From the NCBI GenBank assembly GCA_945872015.1, contig CAMBYJ010000018.1:1-14915 (forward strand): DNA of 14,915 nt. The letters are read 5' to 3'. The stretch comes from Chitinophaga pinensis. GTDB taxonomy: Bacteria > Bacteroidota > Bacteroidia > AKYH767-A > OLB10. Each line of letters opens with the position of its first letter. The first letter of the stretch is position 1. Under the pieces are notes generated by a model. The model saw only the letters and a program-made list of their open reading frames with translations, did no database searches and was not told the DNA's origin. The translations under genes were made by a program, and so were the position numbers. This document shows positions 7,901 to 14,915 of this stretch, one piece after another.

Positions 7901-9183
7901 GGAGTTGCAGTAGCACCACTACCACCACCACGCCCATCACCACCGTAAGTAATTGGCAAACCATCTAACCAGCTTCCTGATAAATATTCGTAATAATCAT
8001 CTGTTGTATTTGGATTACCGTTAGGAACGTTATTCGTATTTACATAATAAACGAAACGCGACATGATGATTTGTTCTCCAATTTCGTCAATTTCACCATC
8101 ACGGTTGTTATCAACTCCATCGTTAGGATCTGCTAAAGGACCTTGGAAGAAATCAATTCCAGCAGCAGGAGGATTCAATCCATAACCAGGACCACCATCA
8201 TCATCTGGATCTCCGTTGTAAACGTATCCTAAACCTAATCCAACATCACAACCTACTAAGTCATCTGCTGCATTTCCTAAATCCGGATCACACCATACCC
8301 CAAAGTAAGTCGAATCTAATTCGTCACTAGAACGATTTATGATTTGATATTTATAGAATGTCATTAAGTTAATTTCGTTTGCAGTCTTAAATGCAAAAGC
8401 CTGTGCACGAATTTCTAATCCAATAGGATTTGAACTAGATTCAGTTTTGATATTACCTACATCATTGAATACCCACCAAATAGATTTATCGCCGAATAAA
8501 TAATCATTACATTCAACTTTACCAGTATTTGGATTCGCGGGATAATCACCTGCTAATAAGAAATAAGGATAATCTCCATTTTCATAGTTATAAACTCCGT
8601 CATTATCGGCATCAAAGAATGGTGCTAGTGTTGGCAACTCACCCTTAGTGAAATCACCATTACCTGGCCATGTTTTAATTTCGTTTGTAGCTTCTCCGCC
8701 AGCAACGAAGTCAGAAACTTCTTTACGGCTGATTGGCCAAAATCTATCATATTCATCACATGTTGAGTTATCAATAGAAGCAGTACCTGATGCTGTATCG
8801 ATTGGACCACCCCAAAAATCATTAGATCCACCTTGGCGATACGTTTGAGCAGCCACTTTTAACTGACCAGCCTGATCAAAACCACCAATCCAAAGTGCTC
8901 CAGAATAAATAGCATTCTTTCCACTTCCAATTGGAACTTCATAGTATGGTACTTGACCAACTGGATCCCACCAAAGGTCACCACCAACTAAAACACGAGC
9001 ACGAACCTGGTTAATATCCAGGTCAATTTGTGAGGAAGTAACAGGACAGCTTGCCGCAACTTTTGTATTACGAACAGGGGCATGTGCTGCTTTCCCTCCT
9101 ACATTCATCTTCGCGAATGTAGACGCGGACCATCCAGCCAATACCACAAGGCTAAATAAGATCTTATATCGAAGCATTTTCAT
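4957..9183 (-). CDS. Giant secreted protein with T9SS-like C-terminal domain (1408 aa)
   Basis: I recognise the type, a large surface or secreted protein family of Bacteroidota, but not a defined function. Residues 1-24 form a signal peptide (cleavage after STFA). Residues 55-135 hold the family signature: INQVRARVLVGGDLWWDP, then YEVPIGSGKNAIYSGALWIGG and LKVAAQTYRQGG. Three acidic Asp/Gly loops look like calcium sites: DADNDGVYNYENGD (191-204), GDPDDDGG (324-331) and DPNDGVDNNRDGEIDE (352-367). A Thr/Gly/Val-rich beta module sits at about 806-885. The C-terminal domain (about 1286-1408) has YINVVPNPYY, SIYTLNGTLIRQF, SSGVYIFHVDAG and EKVVKWFGV, the pattern of T9SS type A sorting or FlgD-like domains, but with an extra tail RPIDLDSF. 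No protease or glycosidase motif is visible. It is the middle gene of the cassette, 34 bp after the receptor gene. Export by the T9SS is inferred from the C-terminus and the PorV-like neighbour. Confidence 0.82.
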   Translation of the reverse strand: MKMLRYKILFSLVVLAGWSASTFAKMNVGGKAAHAPVRNTKVAASCPVTSSQIDLDINQVRARVLVGGDLWWDPVGQVPYYEVPIGSGKNAIYSGALWIGGFDQAGQLKVAAQTYRQGGSNDFWGGPIDTASGTASIDNSTCDEYDRFWPISRKEVSDFVAGGEATNEIKTWPGNGDFTKGELPTLAPFFDADNDGVYNYENGDYPYFLLAGDYPANPNTGKVECNDYLFGDKSIWWVFNDVGNIKTESSSNPIGLEIRAQAFAFKTANEINLMTFYKYQIINRSSDELDSTYFGVWCDPDLGNAADDLVGCDVGLGLGYVYNGDPDDDGGPGYGLNPPAAGIDFFQGPLADPNDGVDNNRDGEIDEIGEQIIMSRFVYYVNTNNVPNGNPNTTDDYYEYLSGSWLDGLPITYGGDGRGGGSGATATPCNFMFPDNTDPNFSTPWTMVTANIQPDDMRWLQSAGTFTLKPGAVNYITTGVIFQRTTAGGPLASVSLLKLADQKAQAIFDNCFKILDGPDAPDLAIREDDRKLILSLENVASKKVELYNEVDAVIPKAVQNATGGFDTLTDAERSYTFQGYKIYQVADETVSDADVNDISKAKLIAQVDLKDNIGQIVNYEYDNNISAWVPAEKTTVVNNGLQHSFIITKDLFSQKDLVNYKPYYFLVVSYAYNNYRTFDPLNANTQNRPYVQGRNNIGTYSGIPHKSVVNNAGSVLNAAYGQGVQVKRIEGQGNGGNFLEMTQASVDEIFAGTTSSVQNPVYEAGKGPIDITVYDPWAVKAGSFELAFSGISDADYYYLYNNPSQYVGINDITANGTTVTVITSGNSGITVGTYITLSNVQGVTSTPAINGSFEVQYANADTLKFTTTTFTGTFTTGTNAQLRSSLARSTFSISSINEQLYEKNKISMAISKINGQEPGNFGATNNGLIGGTKTYKTPSDQWLGGVKDVDATSILTSTTNWILSGTQTNVDLLNPSPSYFLDSIEAYESILEGTWAPFIVASNAKTVAAPKPSRTPGTSNSLDLRSFIKWSYLQSVDVVITSDKSKWTRAVVMEMGEDTMPTVGNAKKFMMRNQRSVDKNGLAWDQPGANVAEASLTDTVGMGWFPGYAINVETGERLNIVFGENSALVNENGNDMKWNPTSNTGRDANGRLSYGGMHYIYVYGIDTIASTPAAPTVGKYDNGAKVDTLFRRFSNAYTATSNAPSARAAFRSITWCSLPLVNDGYTYNESSSSDVKVSLRVRKNYKQFTSEGATQVNGGNPYYQFTIPGSYELTTNVTEKAKSALDYINVVPNPYYAYSTYEKTRRDQLENRVRIVNLPSRCTVSIYTLNGTLIRQFKRDITSDVTSGQIVTEGRDNNQATTLDWDLKNTAGITVSSGVYIFHVDAGELGEKVVKWFGVMRPIDLDSF

Positions 9184-9197
9184 AGCGTTAATTTTCT
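9184..9197 (-). promoter_or_regulatory. Leader element AAATTAACGCT before the giant protein start
   Basis: On the minus strand the bases just before ATG 9181-9183 read AAAATTAACGCT. The receptor gene upstream has AAATTAACTCT in the same position (12884-12894). Both genes lack a Shine-Dalgarno sequence, so this shared element may help initiation and supports both chosen starts. The evidence is the near-identity of two sites only. Confidence 0.35.
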
Positions 9198-9217
9198 GTT
9201 TGTTTGTTTAGTAAAGG

Positions 9218-12200
9218 TTAAAAATCGAATCTCACACCTAATCTTGCTCTTCTTGGCAAGCTGTAGTTATCTGGGTTTAATAAGCGAATGTTGTACTGAT
9301 CGATAAACGCTTGTTGTGATTGTTGAGCTGCTGACAACTGTAAACCATCAGCTGACTGAAGGAATCCATCATCTGTTGCATTACCAGTAGCACGATATAC
9401 ACCAACCACGTTACGAGTATCCAATAAGTTTTGAATCTGTAAGTACACATTGAAAGTACCTGATTTTTTGTCCGAGAACTTAACTTCAATATCCTTATCT
9501 AAACGTAAGTCAAATCTAAATTGCCAAGGTGTACGAGCACCATTTACTAATCCTTCTACTACACGTTGACCATTAGATTGCCAGCCGATTGCTGCAGCTT
9601 CACGTGTTGGTCTCGACTGACGAGTGTAAGGTGTACCAGAGTTTGCACGGAAAACGATATTAGCTCCTGCATTTGCAAAAATTGGTTTTCCAAATACAAT
9701 AGGACCATCATAGTCTTCACCAGATTTATAATGGTAATCGAATGAAGTCGTTATCTGATGACGAGTATCGTAATCTAAAGGAATAATGAAACGTAAGTTA
9801 GGTTGATCAGTGTTAGTTAACTCAGTATTAGAACTTGCACTTGAACCCGTACCATCAGCAAACTGTAATGTATAGCTTGCCAACATACGAACATTCCCCG
9901 TACGACGTAAATCGTAGCTCATTGAAATACCTTTTACAGTTCCGAAATCGATGTTGTCGTAAGTTGTATAAGTATTTGGGAATGCAAAGTTAACTCTCGT
10001 AATCTGAATCATGTTTTTCAATTCACGATAGAAAGCAGAAATTGTTAAAGCAGATGACTTGCTGATTTTTTGTTTAAATCCAATTTCATAATCTGTTGTT
10101 CTTTCTGGCTTTAATCCAGCATTGTTTAATGAACCATCAGGATTTGTTCTTAATGAAAGGTACTCTGAAGGGTCATTTCTTAATGCTGCAGAAGGACGCT
10201 GCGTTAATACATCATAATGAGCAAAGAACTGAGCTTCATCTGTAATGTTAAATGCAAACGCAATACGTGGCATGATTGTGATTTGAGGTTTGTAATCTTC
10301 AAATACTCCATCAATATTCCATGTTTCAGTAGCTATTTTACCAGCATCTGGTTTAACGGCAGGTACAATTAAACCAGTTGTAGATTGTTGTGCAATTAAA
10401 TCAGGGTCACTAACAATTTGACCATTTTTATCATACCATACATTTCCATCACGGTAACCAATAACTGAACTTAAGTCACTAGGATTTGCTAAATAAGGAA
10501 CGAAAGAGCCTTCAATATTATCTGGTTTTCCTTCAATTGCCTGAGGGAAATCGTCTACAGTATAAGCATCTAACAATAAGAACTTATCTTTTAATGCTTT
10601 CTGATTTGCATCAAAACGATCAATACGTAAACCAATGTTAAAACTTAAGTTGTCAATTGTAAAACGATCTTGGATATATCCTGCCATATAAGTAGGACGG
10701 AAAGCGCCAATAGCACGAGTAAAATTAGCACCATCTTTCTGAGTAAAGTAATCCTTGAATGTAGGATTTGTATTAGTCTTATTTCCTGATATATCGTAAC
10801 CATAATAGCTAACTAATCCGTTAGAAACTAATTGGTCGGCATTAAACATTCCGATATTTAACTGATCAGGTGATAATGCATCAAAATCAACATATGCATT
10901 ATTTGCAATTCCTAATTCATTACGTAAATTCTCGTAGAAACCGTTGATAATTTGTCCGTTTTCATCTAAAGTAGGTGCGTACGTTGAAGGGTGATTAATA
11001 GTATAAAAAGTAGTATCTCCATTAATGATATTCTGACCAAAAATAGTATCACCTACACTAAAATCAGTTTCAGTTAAATTGAAGTTAGCAAATTGGCGAC
11101 CTAGTGCCCATAAACTTCTTGGAGCAACGCTATAACCGCGATCAACACGTTGTTCAAATTCAAATCCAACTAATATTGAGTGTTTTTTAATATCTGCGTT
11201 ACCTGTTAATGTTATACGATATTGATCATTATCAAAATTCGAATAAGAATTTCTTAGGTTACCTACTCCTTCCCAAATAGCCATTACGCTGTTTGTTCCA
11301 TCTCCATTTCTTACACCGCCAGCACTTCTAATCTGATCCAAAGAACTCACATTAACGCCCGCTCCATTAAATGCGCCATAAGCAGCATTCGTATATGCCT
11401 CGGCAATAGAGTTCATACCACCAGCCTCGAAATCGAATGTGTTTGCGTATCCAATTTGCTCGCGCGTTGAATCATCAATTGCAGCATAAACTGCATTACT
11501 CGATCTAGCAAACTTTCCAACATATCCATAACTCCAAAGGTTATCCTTGTGAACTGGGTCTTGATTGAGCTGCTGATTTTTTGAGTATTCCGCTTGAACT
11601 GTAAAATATACATTTTTGAAAACTGATGAGTTTTCTTTGTCTGACTTGTAAGTTGATGCTAAACGTTGAGTTAAACGTCCAAATACACGAAAATCACGAT
11701 CAATAATTTGAGGATTTTCTTCGAAGTTATAAGCTACACGATTTATTGCGTAACTTCTTCTATCATTTGTATTGAAACTTCCTCCAAGGGTAAATGTTGT
11801 AAATTCAGCTGGTTGATAGTCAAACTTTGCTGTAAAACGATATCCAATTTGCTTTACATTGTTTTTCGTTGTTACTTTTTCGAAATCATCATTTGTATAA
11901 AACTGAGCAGCATTAAATGACCCAAAGCTAGAAGCTGAAGTTTGATATAAATCAATTGGATTCTGAATTAAATCCTGATATACATTATCCTTTAATTTAT
12001 ACATGCCGATTCCAGAAGGATCGGGATCTTTTTCTGATTGATATTCACCTGATAAGAAGAAACCTAAAACAGCTTTTTCTCCGCCATTCTCCAATTTCTT
12101 TTTAATAATTGGACCAGATAAATCTGCAGAAACTAAGTTGTAACCATATTGGTCAAACATTTCTGAAGACACAACCTCTAAACCACCAGTAAAGTCTTTT

Positions 12201-12883
12201 GATGGACCTCTAGTAGTAATGGAGATAACCCCACCCGTTGCATCACCATACTGAGCCGGCGTACCACCCACGATAGCAGTTACCTGCTCAATACCTGATT
12301 GAGGAAGCTTCTGAGAACCACGAATTCGGATACCATCGACATAGTAATCGGTTGCATCAGCACGTGATCCACGAACGTTCAGGTCATCGCCTTCATCCTT
12401 CTGGAATACGCTGGCTGCTTGAGCAGCAACTGATTTCACATCTCGAGTTGGAGCTGCCTGAATATCTTCACGAGTTAATGTCGCTCCTCGCTGCACATCA
12501 TCTTTACCAAATAATGGAGCTTTGTATTCAATAATTTCCACACCACCTAATTCAATAGTAGTTGCTGAAATCATCAAATCCTGGAACGTAGTTTTGTCAA
12601 TTGACACAACCACATCATTAATCACCAATTCTTTGTAACCGGTGTACTTTAAACGAATGGTGTATTTACCAGCCGCTAACGGCTTGATATTATATTCACC
12701 ATCAAAATCTGACTGTCCGCCTGAAACTTGAGTTCCATTCATCTCTGCAACTACAGTTGCAAAAGGAATTGGTTGTTTGTTGGCTTTGTCAAGGATTTTA
12801 CCTCTGATAGCTCCGGACTGTGCAAATGCTCCGGCGCATACAACCAGTAAAAACACTAGGGTTAAGTAAGCTTTCCTTATCAT
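9218..12883 (-). CDS. TonB-dependent receptor with carboxypeptidase-regulatory-like domain
   Basis: This is an outer-membrane beta-barrel receptor gated by TonB/ExbBD. Residues 1-21 are a signal peptide (AGAFA, cleavage before Q22). Residues 24-105 form a carboxypeptidase-regulatory-like beta-sandwich (GAIRGKILDKANKQPIPFAT, then DFDGEYNIKPLAAGKYTIRL). Residues about 115-125 (VEIIEYKAPLF) link to the plug domain (about 130-230), which has LNVRGSRADATDYYVDGIRI and GGTPAQYGDATGGVISITTRG, typical plug motifs. The remaining 990 residues make alternating barrel strands with large loops and end in RRARLGVRFDF, with the terminal Phe usual for BAM-inserted barrels. At 1221 aa it is in the SusC size range, but no SusD lipoprotein follows; the next genes are the giant T9SS-like protein and the PorV-like barrel. 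It is the first gene of the cassette, with a candidate promoter and inverted repeat 55-100 bp upstream. The ligand is unknown. A structural or export partner role for the giant protein is possible and would be non-classical. Confidence 0.93.
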   Translation of the reverse strand: MIRKAYLTLVFLLVVCAGAFAQSGAIRGKILDKANKQPIPFATVVAEMNGTQVSGGQSDFDGEYNIKPLAAGKYTIRLKYTGYKELVINDVVVSIDKTTFQDLMISATTIELGGVEIIEYKAPLFGKDDVQRGATLTREDIQAAPTRDVKSVAAQAASVFQKDEGDDLNVRGSRADATDYYVDGIRIRGSQKLPQSGIEQVTAIVGGTPAQYGDATGGVISITTRGPSKDFTGGLEVVSSEMFDQYGYNLVSADLSGPIIKKKLENGGEKAVLGFFLSGEYQSEKDPDPSGIGMYKLKDNVYQDLIQNPIDLYQTSASSFGSFNAAQFYTNDDFEKVTTKNNVKQIGYRFTAKFDYQPAEFTTFTLGGSFNTNDRRSYAINRVAYNFEENPQIIDRDFRVFGRLTQRLASTYKSDKENSSVFKNVYFTVQAEYSKNQQLNQDPVHKDNLWSYGYVGKFARSSNAVYAAIDDSTREQIGYANTFDFEAGGMNSIAEAYTNAAYGAFNGAGVNVSSLDQIRSAGGVRNGDGTNSVMAIWEGVGNLRNSYSNFDNDQYRITLTGNADIKKHSILVGFEFEQRVDRGYSVAPRSLWALGRQFANFNLTETDFSVGDTIFGQNIINGDTTFYTINHPSTYAPTLDENGQIINGFYENLRNELGIANNAYVDFDALSPDQLNIGMFNADQLVSNGLVSYYGYDISGNKTNTNPTFKDYFTQKDGANFTRAIGAFRPTYMAGYIQDRFTIDNLSFNIGLRIDRFDANQKALKDKFLLLDAYTVDDFPQAIEGKPDNIEGSFVPYLANPSDLSSVIGYRDGNVWYDKNGQIVSDPDLIAQQSTTGLIVPAVKPDAGKIATETWNIDGVFEDYKPQITIMPRIAFAFNITDEAQFFAHYDVLTQRPSAALRNDPSEYLSLRTNPDGSLNNAGLKPERTTDYEIGFKQKISKSSALTISAFYRELKNMIQITRVNFAFPNTYTTYDNIDFGTVKGISMSYDLRRTGNVRMLASYTLQFADGTGSSASSNTELTNTDQPNLRFIIPLDYDTRHQITTSFDYHYKSGEDYDGPIVFGKPIFANAGANIVFRANSGTPYTRQSRPTREAAAIGWQSNGQRVVEGLVNGARTPWQFRFDLRLDKDIEVKFSDKKSGTFNVYLQIQNLLDTRNVVGVYRATGNATDDGFLQSADGLQLSAAQQSQQAFIDQYNIRLLNPDNYSLPRRARLGVRFDF

Positions 12884-12937
12884 AGAGTTAATTTATTGTC
12901 TTCTTGGTGTTAATGTTTCGTTAATCAGTTAGGGGGC

Positions 12938-12970
12938 TAAAAATAGAAATAAAAGATTCAAATTCCCAAA
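12938..12970 (-). promoter_or_regulatory. Candidate promoter of the receptor/giant protein/PorV-like cassette
   Basis: On the minus strand TTTG (12967-12970) is followed after 21 bp by TATTTTTA (12938-12945), which matches TAnnTTTG in 7 of 8 positions. The spacing is within the 17-23 bp reported for Flavobacteriia promoters. Transcription would begin near 12932, giving a leader of about 48 nt. It is the best match found upstream of the receptor. An inverted repeat brackets the -33 element. Confidence 0.45.
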
Positions 12971-12983
12971 TAGTCATTTGAAT
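12956..12983. repeat. 8-bp perfect inverted repeat, possible operator
   Basis: ATTCAAAT (12956-12963) and ATTTGAAT (12976-12983) are exact reverse complements separated by 12 bp (20 bp centre to centre, about two helical turns). The spacer holds the CAAA that forms the -33 element of the candidate cassette promoter. This geometry suits a dimeric regulator. Chance occurrence in AT-rich DNA is quite possible. Confidence 0.4.
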
Positions 12984-13237
12984 TTAGAATTGAATTTTAT
13001 TCACAATTTAACTTTTAAAGAAAATCCTCCTCTTCGTTTCCGACCATTCCATCGTGTAAGAATCCATTTAAAAGCTGATTTTCAAATTAATAAGGAATAC
13101 AGTTTTCTCAGGCTTACATTGTTATGACAATCAATTTTGTTAATAAAGTTTATTATTATGTAAAGGAATATTATTTCCGGTTCTTCTAAAATTTGTCGAT
13201 TGCAAAATAAAATTTCGAATAATTTCTCATTATCCAC

Positions 13238-13265
13238 TTTGGAGTGAAAGCATTTTTTAAATTTG
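13238..13265 (+). promoter_or_regulatory. Candidate promoter for smc
   Basis: TAAATTTG (13258-13265) matches the Bacteroidota -7 consensus TAnnTTTG exactly. TTTG at 13238-13241 precedes it by 16 bp, one short of the usual range. Initiation near 13271 would give an untranslated leader of about 78 nt before the smc ATG. Confidence 0.45.
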
Positions 13266-13348
13266 TTGGTTCTTGTAATTAATACTGGTTTACGCTGAGG
13301 CAGAAGGGCAGATTAATTTGTGAGAGAAAAATTCAATTTAAATTAGTA

Positions 13349-14915
13349 ATGAGACTCAAATCACTTGAAATAAAAGGAGTCAAAAGTTTTGGAGATAAAG
13401 TAATAATCCACTTTGATGAAGGCGTTACATCGATAGTTGGTCCAAACGGATCAGGAAAATCGAACGTAGTAGATGCAATGCGCTGGGTTCTTGGTGAACA
13501 AAAAACCAGAATGCTTCGCTCTGAAAAAATGGAGAATATCATTTTTAACGGAACCAAAACAAGAAAACCTGCCAACCTAGCTGAGGTATCTCTATCGTTC
13601 GAAAATAATAAAGGGATTCTTCCAACTGAATTTACGACTGTAAGTATTACACGTCGCCTCTATAGAACAGGCGAAAGTGAATACCAATTAAATGGTGTTA
13701 CTTGTCGTTTGAAAGATATCAATGATTTATTCATGGATACAGGTATTGGTCCTGATTCCTATGCTATCATCGAATTGAACATGGTAGATGACATCATCAA
13801 GGATAGAAACAATACCATTAAAACATTACTAGAAGAAGCTGCTGGAATTTCTAAATATAAAATCAGAAAAAAACAAACATTTCAAAAGTTAGAAGAAACA
13901 GATTCAGACTTAAACCGTGTAAACGATTTACTTTTTGAAATTGAAAAAAGCTTAAAGCAACTTGAAACGCAAGCAAAGAAAACTGATCGTTATTATCGCT
14001 TAAAAGAAGAGTATAAGGAACTTAGTACTCAGCTTGCACTTTACACAATTCGCAACAATAGTTCATCGCTGGAAGATTTACAAAGCAAAGAGAAATCATT
14101 TAGTGAAACTAAATTGGAGATGCAACTTAAGTTAGAAGAATTCGAACTGAATCTTGCATCAATTAAAAGTAAAACAAGCGAAAAAGAAATTGCTTTACAA
14201 ACTGCACAAAAACTATTAAATGAAAAACTTCTTGAAATAACTCGTTTTGAAAACGAAGAAAAAAACAAGAATGAAAAATTTAATTTTTTAATCGAAAAAC
14301 AAAAACAATTACAAACATCTACTTTCAACGATGAAAACTCATTGAAAGAAACAGAATCTTCTACAGTTCTTTTGCAGGAAGAAAAAATTCGCGAAGAAGA
14401 TCATCTGAAAAAATTAGAAGAAGATATAGCAATACTTCGTCAAAATAGCGAATCTAGTAAAGCCGCATACGAAACTTCACTTAATTCCATCAAAGAATTA
14501 AACCAGAAGATTTATCAGCAGCGTTCAATGATTAATGAGTTTGAAACGAAACAAGCCGTTCGCCAAACTCGTCATCAATCAATATCAGATGAAATAAAAC
14601 GACTTCAAGCTAATCAAGATGAAAATGCAGGTCGCTTAACAGAACTTGAAAATCAATTGTCCGATTTACTTCCAAAAAAATCAACAGCTGATGATGAATT
14701 AAAAAAACTGAAGCAAATTCGTTTGGAGCTTGATGAAGAATTAAAAGCTACAGATAATCGTATCAGAGAAGCGAATCAGGTGATTCAAATAGAGTCAAGA
14801 AAACTAGATTCAAAAAATAACGAGTATCAATTAACGAAAAACCTTCTTGAACAAATGGAAGGATACCCCGACTCAATTCGTTACTTAAAAATCAATCACG
14901 AACAATTCAAAAAAG
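13349..14915 (+). CDS. smc: Chromosome partition protein SMC (partial, N-terminal 522 residues)
   Basis: SMC is the ATPase of the bacterial condensin-like complex with ScpA and ScpB; it extrudes and organises DNA loops and helps segregate origins. The start MRLKSLEIKGVKSFGDK is exactly as expected for the family. Walker A is GPNGSGKSN at residues 31-39, followed by VVDAMRWVLGEQ. The Q-loop region TGIGPDSYAIIELNMVDD lies at 131-148, with Leu143 where most SMC proteins have the Q-loop Gln. LLEEAAGISKYKIRKK (about 159-174) leads into a long Glu/Lys/Leu-rich coiled coil that runs to about residue 500. MEGYPDSIRYLK (503-514) marks the entry to the hinge. The hinge, the returning coil, the ABC signature and Walker B lie off the right edge. 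The gene starts at ATG 13349-13351 after an AT-rich leader and runs divergently from the secretion cassette, with no functional link implied. The frame is open throughout. Confidence 0.97.
   Translation, partial: MRLKSLEIKGVKSFGDKVIIHFDEGVTSIVGPNGSGKSNVVDAMRWVLGEQKTRMLRSEKMENIIFNGTKTRKPANLAEVSLSFENNKGILPTEFTTVSITRRLYRTGESEYQLNGVTCRLKDINDLFMDTGIGPDSYAIIELNMVDDIIKDRNNTIKTLLEEAAGISKYKIRKKQTFQKLEETDSDLNRVNDLLFEIEKSLKQLETQAKKTDRYYRLKEEYKELSTQLALYTIRNNSSSLEDLQSKEKSFSETKLEMQLKLEEFELNLASIKSKTSEKEIALQTAQKLLNEKLLEITRFENEEKNKNEKFNFLIEKQKQLQTSTFNDENSLKETESSTVLLQEEKIREEDHLKKLEEDIAILRQNSESSKAAYETSLNSIKELNQKIYQQRSMINEFETKQAVRQTRHQSISDEIKRLQANQDENAGRLTELENQLSDLLPKKSTADDELKKLKQIRLELDEELKATDNRIREANQVIQIESRKLDSKNNEYQLTKNLLEQMEGYPDSIRYLKINHEQFKK

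Larger units (their letters stand above)
12884..13348. other. Non-coding divergent region between the cassette and smc
   Basis: This 465-bp gap separates the divergent receptor and smc genes. It is very AT-rich and holds no ORF of useful length and no family I recognise. Seen in it: the candidate cassette promoter with an inverted repeat (12938-12983), a short perfect hairpin ATTGT-tatg-ACAAT (13118-13131), and a TAAATTTG element (13258-13265) near smc. The stretch 12990-13230 shows nothing else I can name; a small RNA cannot be ruled out. Confidence 0.6.

Noticed and set aside
7779..7964. Val-rich ORF and CCACCACC-type simple repeat near 7915-7942
   Set aside because: The repeat simply encodes the Gly-rich GGDGRGGGSG loop of the giant protein; the other frame is a shadow, and the repeat is too short and imperfect to be a phase-variable tract.
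12884..13348. Mobile-element end, attachment site or tRNA in the large gap
   Set aside because: No terminal inverted repeat pair with target duplication, no tRNA cloverleaf and no integrase were seen; the short inverted repeat fits an operator better.
13333..13575. 80-residue minus-strand ORF
   Set aside because: It is a shadow of the smc Walker A region; the plus-strand frame encodes unmistakable SMC.
14041..14328. 95-residue Ser/Phe/Leu-rich minus-strand ORF
   Set aside because: It is the antisense of the SMC coiled coil (Glu/Lys codons read backwards give Phe/Ser/Leu).

Overview
The window is AT-rich chromosomal DNA from a member of the Bacteroidota. The evidence is a TonB-dependent receptor with an N-terminal carboxypeptidase-regulatory-like domain, a PorV/PorQ-family outer-membrane protein, a very large secreted protein with a type IX secretion (T9SS)-like C-terminal domain, TAnnTTTG-type promoter elements, and start codons without clear Shine-Dalgarno sequences. 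I cannot place it below phylum level.

Layout, left to right. (1) 1-1740, minus: the N-terminal 580 residues of MutS; the ATPase end lies off the left edge. (2) 1741-1768: a very short divergent promoter region. (3) 1769-2899, plus: a SpoU/TrmH-family RNA 2'-O-methyltransferase directly abutting ruvC (TAAATG junction). (4) 2889-3769, minus: a greA-HIT operon with a TAATG overlap; its 3' end overlaps the end of ruvC by 11 bp. (5) 3811-3840: a strong hairpin, probably the terminator of the cassette to its right. (6) 3859-12883, minus, in transcription order: a TonB-dependent receptor (1221 aa), a giant secreted protein (1408 aa) and a PorV/PorQ-family barrel (354 aa), with gaps of only about 34 bp. 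(7) 12884-13348: a 465-bp non-coding divergent region with candidate promoters and an inverted repeat. (8) 13349-14915, plus: the N-terminal 522 residues of SMC, running off the right edge just as the hinge begins.

The flanks are housekeeping genes: mismatch repair, Holliday junction resolution, transcript cleavage and chromosome condensation. The accessory part is the 9-kb cassette. All three products carry Sec signal peptides and should act at or outside the outer membrane. The simplest reading is a co-transcribed surface module: the giant protein is exported (probably by the T9SS), the PorV-like barrel is a possible dedicated carrier or anchor, and the receptor is a TonB-coupled partner. 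No SusD-like gene is present, so this is not a standard glycan-uptake locus. The substrate and function of the cassette cannot be read from the sequence. I saw no tRNA, rRNA, CRISPR array or insertion sequence.
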